Shown here: positions 52,043 to 62,239 of the stretch, in pieces | Layout: the number at the start of each line of letters is the position of its first letter | How positions within the stretch are numbered: the stretch's first letter is position 1 | DNA from: Maritimibacter alkaliphilus HTCC2654 | GTDB lineage: Bacteria > Pseudomonadota > Alphaproteobacteria > Rhodobacterales > Rhodobacteraceae | Assembly (NCBI RefSeq): GCF_000152805.1 | Contig: NZ_CH902578.1 | Location: 3,769,906-3,833,905 of the forward strand | Reading direction: 5' to 3' | Length of the DNA: 64,000 bases | Notes under the pieces: generated by a model | Seen by the model: only the letters and a program-made list of their open reading frames with translations | Told to the model about the DNA's origin: nothing | The model's database searches: none | Program-made: the position numbers and the translations under genes

Positions 52043-52390
52043 TCAACCACCGTTGGCGGCGAGCCAGTCGCGCATCCATTGGATTTCCGCTTCCTGTGCG
52101 GCGATGACGGCTTCGGCCAGTTTGCGGACCTCGGGATCGGTGCCGTGGGCGAGCACGGCCTGCGCCATCGCCACCGCACCCTGATGATGCGGGATCATGC
52201 CCCGGATGAAATCGACATCGGCGTTGTCGGTGAAATCGATGGCCATGTCCCGGTGCATGGCGTCGTTCGCGGCCATATAGGCCGCCGTGGCGGGGTCGTC
52301 GGACCCGTGGGACATATGCGCGGAATGGTCCTGAGCGAAGGCCGGGACAGCGGCAAGGACGAAGGCGAGGGGGGCGATCCGTGAGATCAT
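52043..52390 (-). CDS. DUF305 family secreted protein
   Basis: A 115-residue protein with a signal peptide (MISRIAPLAFVLAAVPAFA). The DUF305 signature is DVDFIRGMIPHHQGAVAMAQAVL, with the HH pair, and the end EIQWMRDWLAANGG. A His/Met-rich start (HSAHMSHGSDD) suggests copper binding, in line with the occurrence of DUF305 proteins in copper-resistance clusters. No copper pump lies beside it. The 180 bp on its downstream side (51863-52042) shows no gene. Confidence 0.88.
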   Translation of the reverse strand: MISRIAPLAFVLAAVPAFAQDHSAHMSHGSDDPATAAYMAANDAMHRDMAIDFTDNADVDFIRGMIPHHQGAVAMAQAVLAHGTDPEVRKLAEAVIAAQEAEIQWMRDWLAANGG

Positions 52391-52888
52391 CTGGCGGCTC
52401 GTTGAATGGGTTGAAACTGCGCCATTGGTGGTCGCGGCGGGGCGGCTGGCAAATCACGAATGCGTTTCGGGGGAGGGGAGGCGCGAGCGGCGCCTGTCCG
52501 TCGCACCAGAGGTGCGCATCAAAAATACGTGCTGCTTTCTGACGGTCTTTCCAAGGGCCGAGTCGTGCGCGCGCCTGTCCGTGGGATGGCGCTTTTGGCG
52601 GTTGAGCGGGGCGCTTTATGGGGCCGTGTCATTGCCGGAGTCGGCGTGGGCGCTGGTGGACGAGAAGCGCCAGCCCGCCGGGACAGGCAGGCGCTCGCAC
52701 GGCGGCCTGCGGCCTTGATTCCGTGCGAGGTTGGACTCTCGGTGTTTGACAATGAGTAGGGCAGGTTTGAATGCGCCGATTGCCTTGCGGCGTTGGAATA
52801 ACGCCCAACTCTACGGTTTCTGGAGAAACATTCCATTTTTTCCTCGCCCTCGCTCAGAAAACTAATGCAAGCTGATATTGAGGGCTCC
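52391..52888. other. Gene-free stretch before the AT-richer gene
   Basis: About 500 bp without a gene I can support. Open frames here lack recognisable domains and run over each other on both strands. The right-hand 180 bases (from about 52705) become AT-richer and contain TTTGACAAT and a short run of T's near 52838, so they may hold the promoter of the next gene. A twelve-base segment GCGCCTGTCCGT occurs in both 52490-52510 and, with one change, 52568-52580. Confidence 0.6.
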
Positions 52889-53854
52889 ATGCGAATTACC
52901 TACCTGACGACACTTTGTCTCTACCTGCTCGCGTCAACTGGCTTTGCGCAGCCTGATCTTAAGTATGCGCCAATCGTCTATGACTCCCGCTATCCAGGAA
53001 TATTGGCGCTGTGGGGCGACATAGACGAGCGAACCACGCTGAATTTTGAACGGGCGATGGAGGAGTTCGGCACTCCTAGCCTTGTAATGTTGAACAGTGA
53101 TGGTGGTTTAGTGACGAGCGCATTGTTAATGGCTCGGCGTGTGCGATCGATTGGTGCCGATACGTTCATTCCCAAGGACGCTGGCTGCTATTCTGCATGT
53201 GCATTTGTCTTTTTTGCTGGCGTCGTTCGAGATGCGCAAGGTGAGTTGGGCGTGCATCAGATTAGCTCTGACAGCGGTGACCTCGAAAGTGGGCAGGTTT
53301 CCGTATCCGATATCATAGACACACTTTCCGACTTCGATGTCCCAAATGACTTGTTGGTCGCAATGTTTAGGACGCCAAAGGACGAGATGTATATCCTGTC
53401 AAGAGATGAGAAAGTTGAGTATTCGATGGTGGCGGGTGCGGTCGCAACGCCGGAAGCGAAGCCCTCCCCTGAGGCACTCGCTTTTCATTTCGTAGACAAC
53501 TTTTTTCGTGCGTGGTCCAAACCGAACGCGACCGCTCTCCCAGAAACTCTACGAATGTACAATGAGAGCGTAAGTTTCTATGGTCAAACGTACACGTTAG
53601 GCCAAGTTGCTGAGGACAAAGCGGAATTCGCCGCGCGTTGGCCGAAACGCCGCTACAGGTTAATTGGCGACACTGTCGCTGTGTCGTGTAACCTGACCTA
53701 TTGTTTCGTGCGGGGTAACTACGATTACACTTCTTCGAGCGGTATAGTCGGAGACGCTTCAGCTGGTACCGCGTTTATTGAGGTCACTTTGCTACGACGA
53801 GGGGACAGCTTTTTAATCGTCCGAGAACACGGTCGGGTCGTGACGAGACGGTAG
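52889..53854 (+). CDS. Secreted ClpP/crotonase-fold protein (COG3904-like), AT-richer
   Basis: A 321-residue protein with a signal peptide (MRITYLTTLCLYLLASTGFAQ). The first 200 residues fit the ClpP-like periplasmic family: VMLNSDGGLVTSALLMARRVRSIGADT, then DAGCYSACAFVFFAG with the serine in the ClpP nucleophile position, then LGVHQISS. The C-terminal 110 residues look like an SH3- or NTF2-like add-on domain (DNFFRAWSKPNATALPETLRMY). Protease activity is not proven. Codon use and base composition (about half G+C in sampled lines) differ from neighbours, suggesting acquisition by transfer. Confidence 0.78.
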   Translation: MRITYLTTLCLYLLASTGFAQPDLKYAPIVYDSRYPGILALWGDIDERTTLNFERAMEEFGTPSLVMLNSDGGLVTSALLMARRVRSIGADTFIPKDAGCYSACAFVFFAGVVRDAQGELGVHQISSDSGDLESGQVSVSDIIDTLSDFDVPNDLLVAMFRTPKDEMYILSRDEKVEYSMVAGAVATPEAKPSPEALAFHFVDNFFRAWSKPNATALPETLRMYNESVSFYGQTYTLGQVAEDKAEFAARWPKRRYRLIGDTVAVSCNLTYCFVRGNYDYTSSSGIVGDASAGTAFIEVTLLRRGDSFLIVREHGRVVTRR

Positions 53855-53884
53855 CCGCGATCGAACTTGGCACCAGTTCTAAGG

Positions 53885-56050
<2,166 letters not shown>

Positions 56051-56269
56051 GGGAGACTCCTTCGGCCCACACAGTTGTTCTCTTTTTGCCCTCATTCAAG
56101 GGCCAAGGGGGCACGGAGCTGCGCCCTGCTGACGTGTTTTGTCGGGAGCGGCGTGCGCGAAAGTCACAAATCGAACAATCGGGCCGAGCAAATGAGACTG
56201 AACGGAACGGTCCGTTGACACAATACAGCCTTTGGGCGAGTCTGGGCCAAACAAAAGAGGCATCAGAAG

Positions 56270-56782
56270 ATGTCGAGCAGACAGGCACACTCCGCGACGG
56301 CGGCCCGGACGGGTCCGCCACCGCCCAGCAATGAACAGATGCTCACCTTGGGCAAGCTGTCTTTCCTTGCGTCCTACTGCCCGCTTCATCGGACCTATCC
56401 CGGCCATGTGCTTGCGTCGATCTTCATTCCGGCGGTGAACAACGGCTGCGTGCGGTTGTTCGAGAACGAAGACGGCGCGACGGCGGCGGCGCTGATCTGG
56501 GCCCGTCTGAGCGACGAGGTTTCGGCGCGGATGCTGCGGGACGGTATCGCTCCCACGACCGCCGAATGGGCGGCGGGCGATACGCTTTGGTTCATCGATC
56601 TGCTCGCGCCGTTCGGGCATGGCCGCGTCATCGCGCGCGAGATTGCGCGCAAGCCGCCCGACGTGCCGTTCTATTTCGCGCGGCTCGACCGGCAGGGCCG
56701 GGTGAAGAAGGTGGTCGAAGGCGACCGAAACCGGGGCAAACGCGGGCTCGTGCGCGCGCATTTCATGGATGAGGCCGCCTGA
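56270..56782 (+). CDS. RTX toxin-activating lysine acyltransferase (HlyC-like)
   Basis: A 170-residue protein of the HlyC family, which moves a fatty acyl chain from acyl-ACP to lysines of RTX proteins. LGKLSFLASYCPLHRTYPGHV holds the catalytic histidine (His40), IFIPAVNNGCVRLFENEDG follows, and GDTLWFIDLLAPFGHGRV holds the catalytic aspartate (Asp110). The ending GRVKKVVEGDRN is also family-like. The usual target, a large RTX toxin gene, is not adjacent; the next gene, overlapping by one base (TGATG), is a VCBS-Hint protein. A target among RTX proteins elsewhere is possible. Confidence 0.85.
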   Translation: MSSRQAHSATAARTGPPPPSNEQMLTLGKLSFLASYCPLHRTYPGHVLASIFIPAVNNGCVRLFENEDGATAAALIWARLSDEVSARMLRDGIAPTTAEWAAGDTLWFIDLLAPFGHGRVIAREIARKPPDVPFYFARLDRQGRVKKVVEGDRNRGKRGLVRAHFMDEAA

Positions 56783-57726
56783 TGGGTTTCCCGCGCCCTT
56801 CGACCGGATCGGTGACCGAGGATACCGGAGTCGTCGGTGGCAACCTCGTTGCGAACGGGGACATCAATTACCTCGCGGGCAGCGATGCGGGGGCGTGGAC
56901 GCCCGGCACCCTGACCGGCAGCTACGGCACGCTCGTCATCAATTCGGACGGTGTCTGGACCTACACCGCCGACAATTCGCAGCCCGCCATTCAGGCCCTC
57001 GATAGCGGCGACACGCTGACCGAGGTGTTCAACGTCACCTCCACCGGCGGCAATTCGACCGTCACGATCACGATCAACGGTCTGGACGAGCCGCCCTGTT
57101 TCACGCGCGGCACTCTGATCGACACGCCCCACGGGCCGCGCCCCGTCGAGGAACTGCGGGCAGGGGACGAGGTTCTGACGGTCGACATGGGGGTGCAGCG
57201 CATCCTCTGGGCCGGGTCCAAGCGGATCGACCTGACCGGGGCCGCCTCCGACGCACGGTTGCGCCCGATCCGTGTGACCGCCGGGTCCATCGCGCCGGGT
57301 GTGCCCGAACGCGACCTGCTGGTGTCGCCGATGCACCGCATCCTGATCGACGGGCCGGAGGCGCAGCTTTACTTCGGCCAGTCCGAGGTTCTGGCAGCGG
57401 CCAAGCACCTTGTGAACGGCGACACGATCTACGTCGATCCGCAGGACGAGGTCGAATACATCCACCTGTTGTTCGCGCGGCACCAGATCCTGACCTCGGA
57501 AGGGCTGGTGAGCGAAAGCTTCTATCCCGGCGGTGTCGGATTGTCGGCCTTCGACATCGAGGCGCGCGAAGAGGTGCTGTCGCTGTTTCCCGAGTTGCGG
57601 ACCCTTTCGGGCAGCTACGGAAAGACCGCGCGCGACGTGCTCAAGCGGCATGAGGCCGATCTTCTGGGCCGCTGTCTGGTGCCGCAGCCGATCCTGCATC
57701 CCGTCCTCAGCCCGCGCGCGGCCTGA
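56782..57726 (+). CDS. VCBS-repeat and Hint domain protein
   Basis: A 314-residue protein without signal peptide. Residues 5-104 form one complete VCBS-type repeat (VTEDTGVVGGNLVANGDINY to VTITINGLDEP). Residues 106-300 form a Hint domain: PPCFTRGTLIDTPHGPRPVEELRAGDEVLT with the catalytic Cys106, and LLVSPMHRILIDG with the conserved block-F-like His. There is no C-terminal Asn, so splicing is not expected; thioester-type self-cleavage or attachment is possible. It shares its start with the HlyC-like stop. Common in roseobacters as secreted, T1SS-associated proteins. Confidence 0.85.
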   Translation: MGFPRPSTGSVTEDTGVVGGNLVANGDINYLAGSDAGAWTPGTLTGSYGTLVINSDGVWTYTADNSQPAIQALDSGDTLTEVFNVTSTGGNSTVTITINGLDEPPCFTRGTLIDTPHGPRPVEELRAGDEVLTVDMGVQRILWAGSKRIDLTGAASDARLRPIRVTAGSIAPGVPERDLLVSPMHRILIDGPEAQLYFGQSEVLAAAKHLVNGDTIYVDPQDEVEYIHLLFARHQILTSEGLVSESFYPGGVGLSAFDIEAREEVLSLFPELRTLSGSYGKTARDVLKRHEADLLGRCLVPQPILHPVLSPRAA

Positions 57727-57810
57727 AACCGAATCATCTCCCCCGATCTGGTGAGTGGTCCGACCCCCGGAAAGTCCCGTATTTTTCACATGACCCGATT
57801 GAAATGTGAC

Positions 57811-57834
57811 CCGTTCGCCCCGTCTGGCGAACGG
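57811..57834 (+). repeat. Perfect 9-bp hairpin downstream of the Hint gene
   Basis: CCGTTCGCC (57811-57819) pairs with GGCGAACGG (57826-57834) around CCGTCT. It lies 84 bp after the Hint stop; TTTT occurs 15 bases later. It may help to end the hlyC-Hint transcript, but the spacing to the T-run is long for a standard terminator. Confidence 0.55.
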
Positions 57835-57866
57835 CCCGAGAGCGATCGTTTTCCCAACTCCAAAAG

Positions 57867-57881
57867 TTAAGGAACCATTAC
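57867..57881 (+). promoter_or_regulatory. CtrA-box-like sequence TTAA-N7-TTAC
   Basis: TTAA (57867-57870) and TTAC (57878-57881) are separated by seven bases (GGAACCA). CtrA of alphaproteobacteria recognises TTAA-N7-TTAA, so seven of eight defined bases match. It lies in the AT-richer segment just before the structured region. Chance occurrence cannot be excluded. Confidence 0.35.
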
Positions 57882-58101
57882 CACCTTAGGGAGAGTTTTA
57901 TGAGAATTTTGTCGCTTAGGTTGTAGATTTTCATTGCGTCCCTCTCCTCCGGGTTGTTACCTTGATCTTGCAAGCAGCAGACCGGCTGTCGGCCTCGACG
58001 AACACCCACCCCACCCCTCGCTCCCTCGTCGGGGCCGGCAGTCAACTTTCAGTTTCCCTCCCAAGGCGGGTGCCTTTGCCCTTGCGAAGGCCCCGCCTTT
58101 T
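57882..58101 (+). ncRNA. Candidate structured small RNA or long leader
   Basis: A gene-free 220-base stretch with strong RNA structure on the plus strand. CTGTCGGCCTCGACGA (57986-58001) pairs over all 16 positions with TCGTCGGGGCCGGCAG (58026-58041), 14 Watson-Crick and two G-U pairs, extended by two more pairs at the base. The 24-base loop is C-rich (CACCCACCCCACCCCTCG) and could pair with G-rich ribosome sites. A terminator-type hairpin ends it at 58101. Promoter and 5' end are not defined; the start given is nominal. It could alternatively be the leader of 58146-58457 or the 3' end of the Hint transcript. Confidence 0.45.
58063..58101 (+). terminator. Rho-independent terminator before the NDUFS4-like gene
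   Basis: AAGGCGGG (58063-58070) and GCCTT (58072-58076) pair with AAGGC (58087-58091) and CCCGCCTT (58092-58099), a 13-bp stem with one bulged T, followed by TTTG. As it precedes rather than follows a gene, the transcript it ends must begin in the 57.73-58.06 kb region or come from the Hint gene. Confidence 0.75.
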
Positions 58102-58145
58102 GTTCGATAAAACAGGCGTTCCGATAGCCAATCCGTGAGGCAGAC

Positions 58146-58457
58146 ATGCGCGCCCGCATCTACAAACCCGCCCGCAACGCGATGACATCCGGTCAGGCCC
58201 GCACGAAGCAGTGGGTTCTGGATTTCGCACAGGACGAGGCGCGCGAGATCGACCCGCTGATGGGCTGGACGAGTTCGTCGGACACGCAAAGTCAGGTGCG
58301 CATCCGCTTCGCCACGAAAGAGGCGGCGGTGGAGTATGCCAAGGAAAAGGGCATCGACGCCGTGGTGATGGAACCGCACAAGCGCAAGGCCAACATCCGC
58401 CCCGGCGGCTATGGCGACAACTTCGCCACCAATCGTCGGCAGGTCTGGACGCACTGA
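58146..58457 (+). CDS. ETC complex I subunit, NDUFS4-like
   Basis: A 103-residue protein of the ETC complex I subunit conserved region family (bacterial NDUFS4/18-kDa subunit). [60 protein letters not shown] and the C-terminal block around [15 protein letters not shown] are diagnostic. It is an accessory subunit that stabilises NADH dehydrogenase in alphaproteobacteria and mitochondria. It is encoded away from the nuo operon here, as is usual. Confidence 0.92.
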   Translation: MRARIYKPARNAMTSGQARTKQWVLDFAQDEAREIDPLMGWTSSSDTQSQVRIRFATKEAAVEYAKEKGIDAVVMEPHKRKANIRPGGYGDNFATNRRQVWTH

Positions 58458-58524
58458 GCGCGGACAGCTCCGGGCAAGGCAGGGCGGCCGGTTCGGTCGC
58501 CCGTTTCATTTTCGGGATCACCAC

Positions 58525-59448
58525 ATGACCATCACGCACCTCGTCACCCATTCGGGCGGCTTCCATGCCGATGAACTTCTGGCTTCCGTCGTGCTGACAC
58601 GCCTGTTTCCCGAGGCGGCACTGGTGCGTTCGCGCGATGCGGCTTGGATCACGCCGATGGCGGGCCGGATCATCTACGACGTCGGGCGCGCGTATGATGC
58701 CGAGGCGGGGATTTTCGACCACCACCAGCGCCCGGCGCCGCTGCGCCCGGACGGTCGGCCCTATTCCTCGTCCGGGCTGATCTGGGCGCGGTTCGGGGCC
58801 GACTATCTTGCCGCGCTCGGGGTGCCGGAGGCGGACCGCGCGGGTGTTTTCGCAGGCATGGACGAGGGTTTCGTTCTGCCCGTCGATCTCTTGGACAACG
58901 GGGCCATCGCGCCCTCGGTAGCCGGGCCGTTGGCCGGGCTGACGCTTCCGGTCCTGCTCGAAAGCCTGAAACCCGCCTTCGACGACCGCTCGCCCGAGGC
59001 CGACGATGCGGCGTTCCATGCCGCGCTTCCCGTCGCGCGGGCCTTCGTCGAGGCCGAGGTCCGGCGGCTGGCCGCCAAGGCGCGGGCCGAGGGCATGGTG
59101 CTTGCCGCCATTGCTAAGGCGGGGGCGTCACGGGTGCTGGAGCTGCCGATGGGGATGCCGTTCCGTTCGGCCGTGGAAAAGGCGGGCGCGGATCACATGC
59201 TGTTCGTCATCCATCCGCGCGACGGCGACTGGGCCCTGAACACGATCCGGGTGGGGGCGGACACGTTCGAAAGCCGCGCCGATCTGCCGGAAAGCTGGGC
59301 CGGGCTGACCGATGCGGCGCTCGAGGCGGCCTGTGGCGTGCCGGGCGCGAAATTCTGCCACAACGCACGCTTCATCGCGGTGGCCGAGACGCGCGACGCG
59401 GTGCTCGCGATGGCCGCGATCGCGGTGGCCGAAGCGACGCGGGCCTAG
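58525..59448 (+). CDS. MYG1 family protein (UPF0160, DHH-like phosphoesterase)
   Basis: A 307-residue MYG1-family protein. THSGGFHADELLASVVLTRLFP, IIYDVGRAYDAEAGIFDHHQRPAP (DHH-like metal motif) and GAKFCHNARFIAVAETRDAVLAMA are the diagnostic blocks. Eukaryotic MYG1 is a 3'-5' RNA exonuclease; the bacterial role is inferred to be nuclease-like. The ATG at 58525 is used; the longer open frame upstream overlaps the preceding gene. It ends in a four-base convergent overlap with the esterase gene. Confidence 0.92.
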   Translation: MTITHLVTHSGGFHADELLASVVLTRLFPEAALVRSRDAAWITPMAGRIIYDVGRAYDAEAGIFDHHQRPAPLRPDGRPYSSSGLIWARFGADYLAALGVPEADRAGVFAGMDEGFVLPVDLLDNGAIAPSVAGPLAGLTLPVLLESLKPAFDDRSPEADDAAFHAALPVARAFVEAEVRRLAAKARAEGMVLAAIAKAGASRVLELPMGMPFRSAVEKAGADHMLFVIHPRDGDWALNTIRVGADTFESRADLPESWAGLTDAALEAACGVPGAKFCHNARFIAVAETRDAVLAMAAIAVAEATRA

Positions 59449-60203
59449 ATTTCGAAGAACGCGCGCACCGCGGCTTCGAACTCGCGCGGCTTTTCGGCGT
59501 GGAGCCAATGGCCCGCACCGGGGATCTTGGCCTGTCTGGCTTCGGGAAACAGTGCCTTGATCCGTGCGCGATGCTCAGAACGCACGTAATCGCTGTCGGC
59601 CCCCGCAAGGAACAGCACCGGGCCGTCATAGGTGCCCGAGACCTCGGGAAACCCGGTGATCTTCTTCATCTCGCGTTCCAGAACGTCGAGATTGAGCTTC
59701 CACGCCTTGCCCCGCACATCGAGCGACTGAAGCAGAAAGGCGCGCACCGATTTCTCTTCGACCGTGTCGGCCAGTGCCGCATCGGCATCCGACCGGGTGT
59801 CGAGCGCGTCAAGGTCGAGCGCCTGCATCGCCTCGATCAGGTGCGACTGGGTGTGCGCATAGGCGACCGGCGCGATGTCGGCCACGATTATCCGCGCGAC
59901 CTTGTCCGGGTGGGCGAGAGCCAGCACCATCGACGCCTTGCCGCCCATCGAATGCCCGATCACCTGCGCCGTGCCGCCGATCTCGTCGATCACGCGGGCC
60001 AGATCATCGGCCATCGCGGGGTAATCCTGCGTCTCTTCGCGCGGGCTGTCGCCGTGGTTGCGCATGTCGACCGTCACCACGCGCCGGTCTTTGGCCAGAC
60101 GCTTTGCGATCACGCCCCAGTTACGGCCCGAGCCGAACAGGCCGTGGACGATCAGGATCGGCGGGTGGGAGCTGTCCTCCCCGAATGTTTCCATCGCGAG
60201 CAT
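59445..60203 (-). CDS. Alpha/beta hydrolase (YbfF-type esterase)
   Basis: A 252-residue alpha/beta hydrolase. The oxyanion segment IVHGLFGSGRNWG, VDMRNHGDSPRE, the nucleophile elbow VIGHSMGGKASM (Ser) and the C-terminal GAGHWLHAEKPREF (His) are present; the acid is in FLAGADSDYV. It resembles the acyl-CoA esterase YbfF. GGGAAG precedes the ATG at 60203. Confidence 0.9.
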   Translation of the reverse strand: MLAMETFGEDSSHPPILIVHGLFGSGRNWGVIAKRLAKDRRVVTVDMRNHGDSPREETQDYPAMADDLARVIDEIGGTAQVIGHSMGGKASMVLALAHPDKVARIIVADIAPVAYAHTQSHLIEAMQALDLDALDTRSDADAALADTVEEKSVRAFLLQSLDVRGKAWKLNLDVLEREMKKITGFPEVSGTYDGPVLFLAGADSDYVRSEHRARIKALFPEARQAKIPGAGHWLHAEKPREFEAAVRAFFEI

Positions 60204-60273
60204 GTCTTCCCTTACCGCGCGGGCGTTGTGGCCGAAAGACCCTTCGCATAGTGTCGCGCGGAAAGGCGGGGAC

Positions 60274-60636
60274 ATGGACCTACACGAACGCGCAGAGCGG
60301 CTGGCAAAGCTGATGGAAGAGCGGCTCGACATCCGGGGCGAGGGGCTTGCGACCAAGACCCGCCGGGCCGGGCGGCGTATCCCGCGCTGGGTGCGCCGGG
60401 AACTCGACGTGCTGGTCGAGGCACTGGAGCGCGTCGATCACCCCAAGCTCGCCCAACAGGTCGATTACGCGCGGATCGAGACCGGGACCAGGCGCGCCGA
60501 GGGCTGGCTGGAAAATGTCGATGCCTGGGATCGGCGCAAGAGCGTTCTGATCCACTGGCTCGCAGGCAACGCGATGAACATCCTGATCGTCATCGCCATC
60601 GCGCTCGCCCTCATGGGATGGCGCGGCCTGATCTGA
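60274..60636 (+). CDS. Small protein with C-terminal membrane anchor, unknown function
   Basis: A 120-residue protein. The first 90 residues are helical and basic (LHERAERLAKLMEERLDIRGEGLATKTRRAGRRIPRWVRRE); the last 22 form a hydrophobic tail (GNAMNILIVIAIALALMGWRGLI). Probably tail-anchored with the basic part in the cytoplasm. I recognise no named family; similar proteins are common in Rhodobacterales. It is divergent from the esterase gene and is directly followed by repeat copy E. Confidence 0.72.
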   Translation: MDLHERAERLAKLMEERLDIRGEGLATKTRRAGRRIPRWVRRELDVLVEALERVDHPKLAQQVDYARIETGTRRAEGWLENVDAWDRRKSVLIHWLAGNAMNILIVIAIALALMGWRGLI

Positions 60637-60644
60637 CGGTCCGT

Positions 60645-60694
60645 CTTCTCTGTTTTCCAAATACTTCGGGGTGCTCGAGGGGCTGGCCCCTCGA
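60645..60694 (+). repeat. Gene-end hairpin repeat, copy E
   Basis: Starts eight bases after the stop of the gene before it, in the same direction: CTTCTCTGTTTTCCAAATAC, TTCGGGG and the palindrome TCGAGGGGC-TG-GCCCCTCGA (60675-60694). Stem arms differ from those of A, B, C and D yet pair completely. Confidence 0.78.
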
Positions 60695-60766
60695 TCCGCC
60701 GCGACCCGCCGGCGGCGGGGCGTGGCTGAAAATGCGCGGGCGGCCTTGGCCGCCCGCACCGCTTGA

Positions 60767-62059
60767 TTACAGGTTCGGATAGATCGGGAAGGCGTCGCAG
60801 AGGGCGGCGACCTTGGCTTTCACCGTCGCTTCGACCTCGCCATTCCCGTCCTCGCCATTGGCGGCGAGCCCGTCGACCACTTCCACGATCAGATCCGCGA
60901 TCTGGCGGAACTCGTCCTCACCGAAGCCGCGGGTGGTGCCCGCCGGGGTGCCGAGACGAATGCCCGAGGTCACCATCGGTTTTTCGGGGTCGAACGGAAT
61001 GCCGTTCTTGTTGCAGGTGATATGCGCGCGGCCCAGTGCCTTTTCGGTCGCGTTGCCCTTGACGCCCTTGGGGCGCAGGTCGACGAGCATCACGTGGGTG
61101 TCGGTGCCGCCCGTCACGATGTCCAGACCGCCCTTCATCAGTTGATCGGCCAGCGCCACCGCGTTGGCGCGCACGGCTTTCTGGTAGGTCTTGAACTCCG
61201 GCTGAAGCGCCTCGCCGAACGCCACGGCCTTGGCGGCGATCACGTGCATCAGGGGGCCGCCCTGAATGCCGGGGAAAATGGCCGAGTTCACCTTCTTGGC
61301 GATCTCTTCGTCGTTGGTCAGGATCATCCCGCCGCGCGGCCCACGCAGGGTTTTGTGGGTCGTGGTGGTTGCGACATCGGCATAGGGGAAGGGCGAGGGG
61401 TGCTCGCCCGCCGCCACGAGACCGGCGAAGTGGGCCATGTCGACCATGAGGTAGGCGCCGACCATATCGGCGATCTCGCGGAACTTGGCGAAGTCGATCT
61501 GACGCGGAATGGCCGAACCGCCGGCGATGATGAGCTTGGGCTGGTGCTCTTTCGCCAGCGCCTCGATCTCGTCGTAGTCGATCAGGTTGTCCTGCTTGCG
61601 CACGCCGTACTGGATCGCGTTGAACCACTTGCCCGACTGGTTCGGCGGGGCGCCGTGGGTCAGGTGACCACCGGAGGCGAGGTTCATGCCGAGGATCGTG
61701 TCGCCCGGTTTGATGAGCGCGTTGAACGCGCCCTGGTTGGCCTGAGAGCCGGAATTCGGCTGGACGTTCGCGAAATCGCAGCCGAACAACTCGCAGGCCC
61801 GCTTGATCGCCAGGTCTTCGGCCACGTCGACGTATTGGCAGCCGCCGTAATACCGTTTGCCGGGGTAGCCCTCGGCATATTTGTTGGTCATCACGCTGCC
61901 CTGCGCTTCCATTACGGCGGCGGACACGATGTTCTCGGATGCGATCAGTTCGATCTCGTCGCGCTGGCGACCAAGCTCGCCTGTGATCGAGGCCCAGATC
62001 TCGGGGTCGCGGGAGGAAAGCGGCTCGGAAAAGAAGCCGGGGGAGCGGATGTCCTTCAT
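60767..62059 (-). CDS. glyA: Serine hydroxymethyltransferase
   Basis: The 430-residue PLP enzyme that converts serine and tetrahydrofolate to glycine and 5,10-methylene-THF. [59 protein letters not shown] (Asp/His stacking on PLP) and [17 protein letters not shown] with the Schiff-base lysine are all present. AAGGAGA lies close to the ATG at 62059. Divergent from nadK, with a 180-bp region between them that holds no recognised riboswitch. Confidence 0.97.
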   Translation of the reverse strand: MKDIRSPGFFSEPLSSRDPEIWASITGELGRQRDEIELIASENIVSAAVMEAQGSVMTNKYAEGYPGKRYYGGCQYVDVAEDLAIKRACELFGCDFANVQPNSGSQANQGAFNALIKPGDTILGMNLASGGHLTHGAPPNQSGKWFNAIQYGVRKQDNLIDYDEIEALAKEHQPKLIIAGGSAIPRQIDFAKFREIADMVGAYLMVDMAHFAGLVAAGEHPSPFPYADVATTTTHKTLRGPRGGMILTNDEEIAKKVNSAIFPGIQGGPLMHVIAAKAVAFGEALQPEFKTYQKAVRANAVALADQLMKGGLDIVTGGTDTHVMLVDLRPKGVKGNATEKALGRAHITCNKNGIPFDPEKPMVTSGIRLGTPAGTTRGFGEDEFRQIADLIVEVVDGLAANGEDGNGEVEATVKAKVAALCDAFPIYPNL

Positions 62060-62239
62060 GGCATGTCTCCTTGGGACTGTCATCTGCCGGTCACATACGT
62101 CGATTCCGGACATGCGGAAAGGTCTCGGGCGACATGAAGGGTCAAATTCGCGGCAAATCTGGCGCTGACCGGAAACTTGTGTTTCTTTCGGAAGCAAAGC
62201 GGCACCCGAGGAAACGGGCCGGGACAGGAAGGGCAGGAG

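Noticed and set aside
52425-52890. Possible small genes on both strands in the gap before the ClpP-like gene
   Set aside because: The frames overlap each other on opposite strands, have no family features and no convincing ribosome sites. I left the stretch as gene-free.
56051-56269. Search for a LexA box before uvrB, and an ACGGA-N4-TCCGT inverted repeat at about 56203
   Set aside because: No GAAC-N7-GAAC or GTTC-N7-GTTC is present in the interval. The inverted repeat is short and imperfect and has no adjacent regulator gene, so it is not called as an operator.
62060-62239. Possible glycine or folate-type riboswitch before glyA
   Set aside because: The divergent glyA-nadK region shows none of the conserved boxes of glycine or THF riboswitches and no strong alternative hairpins.
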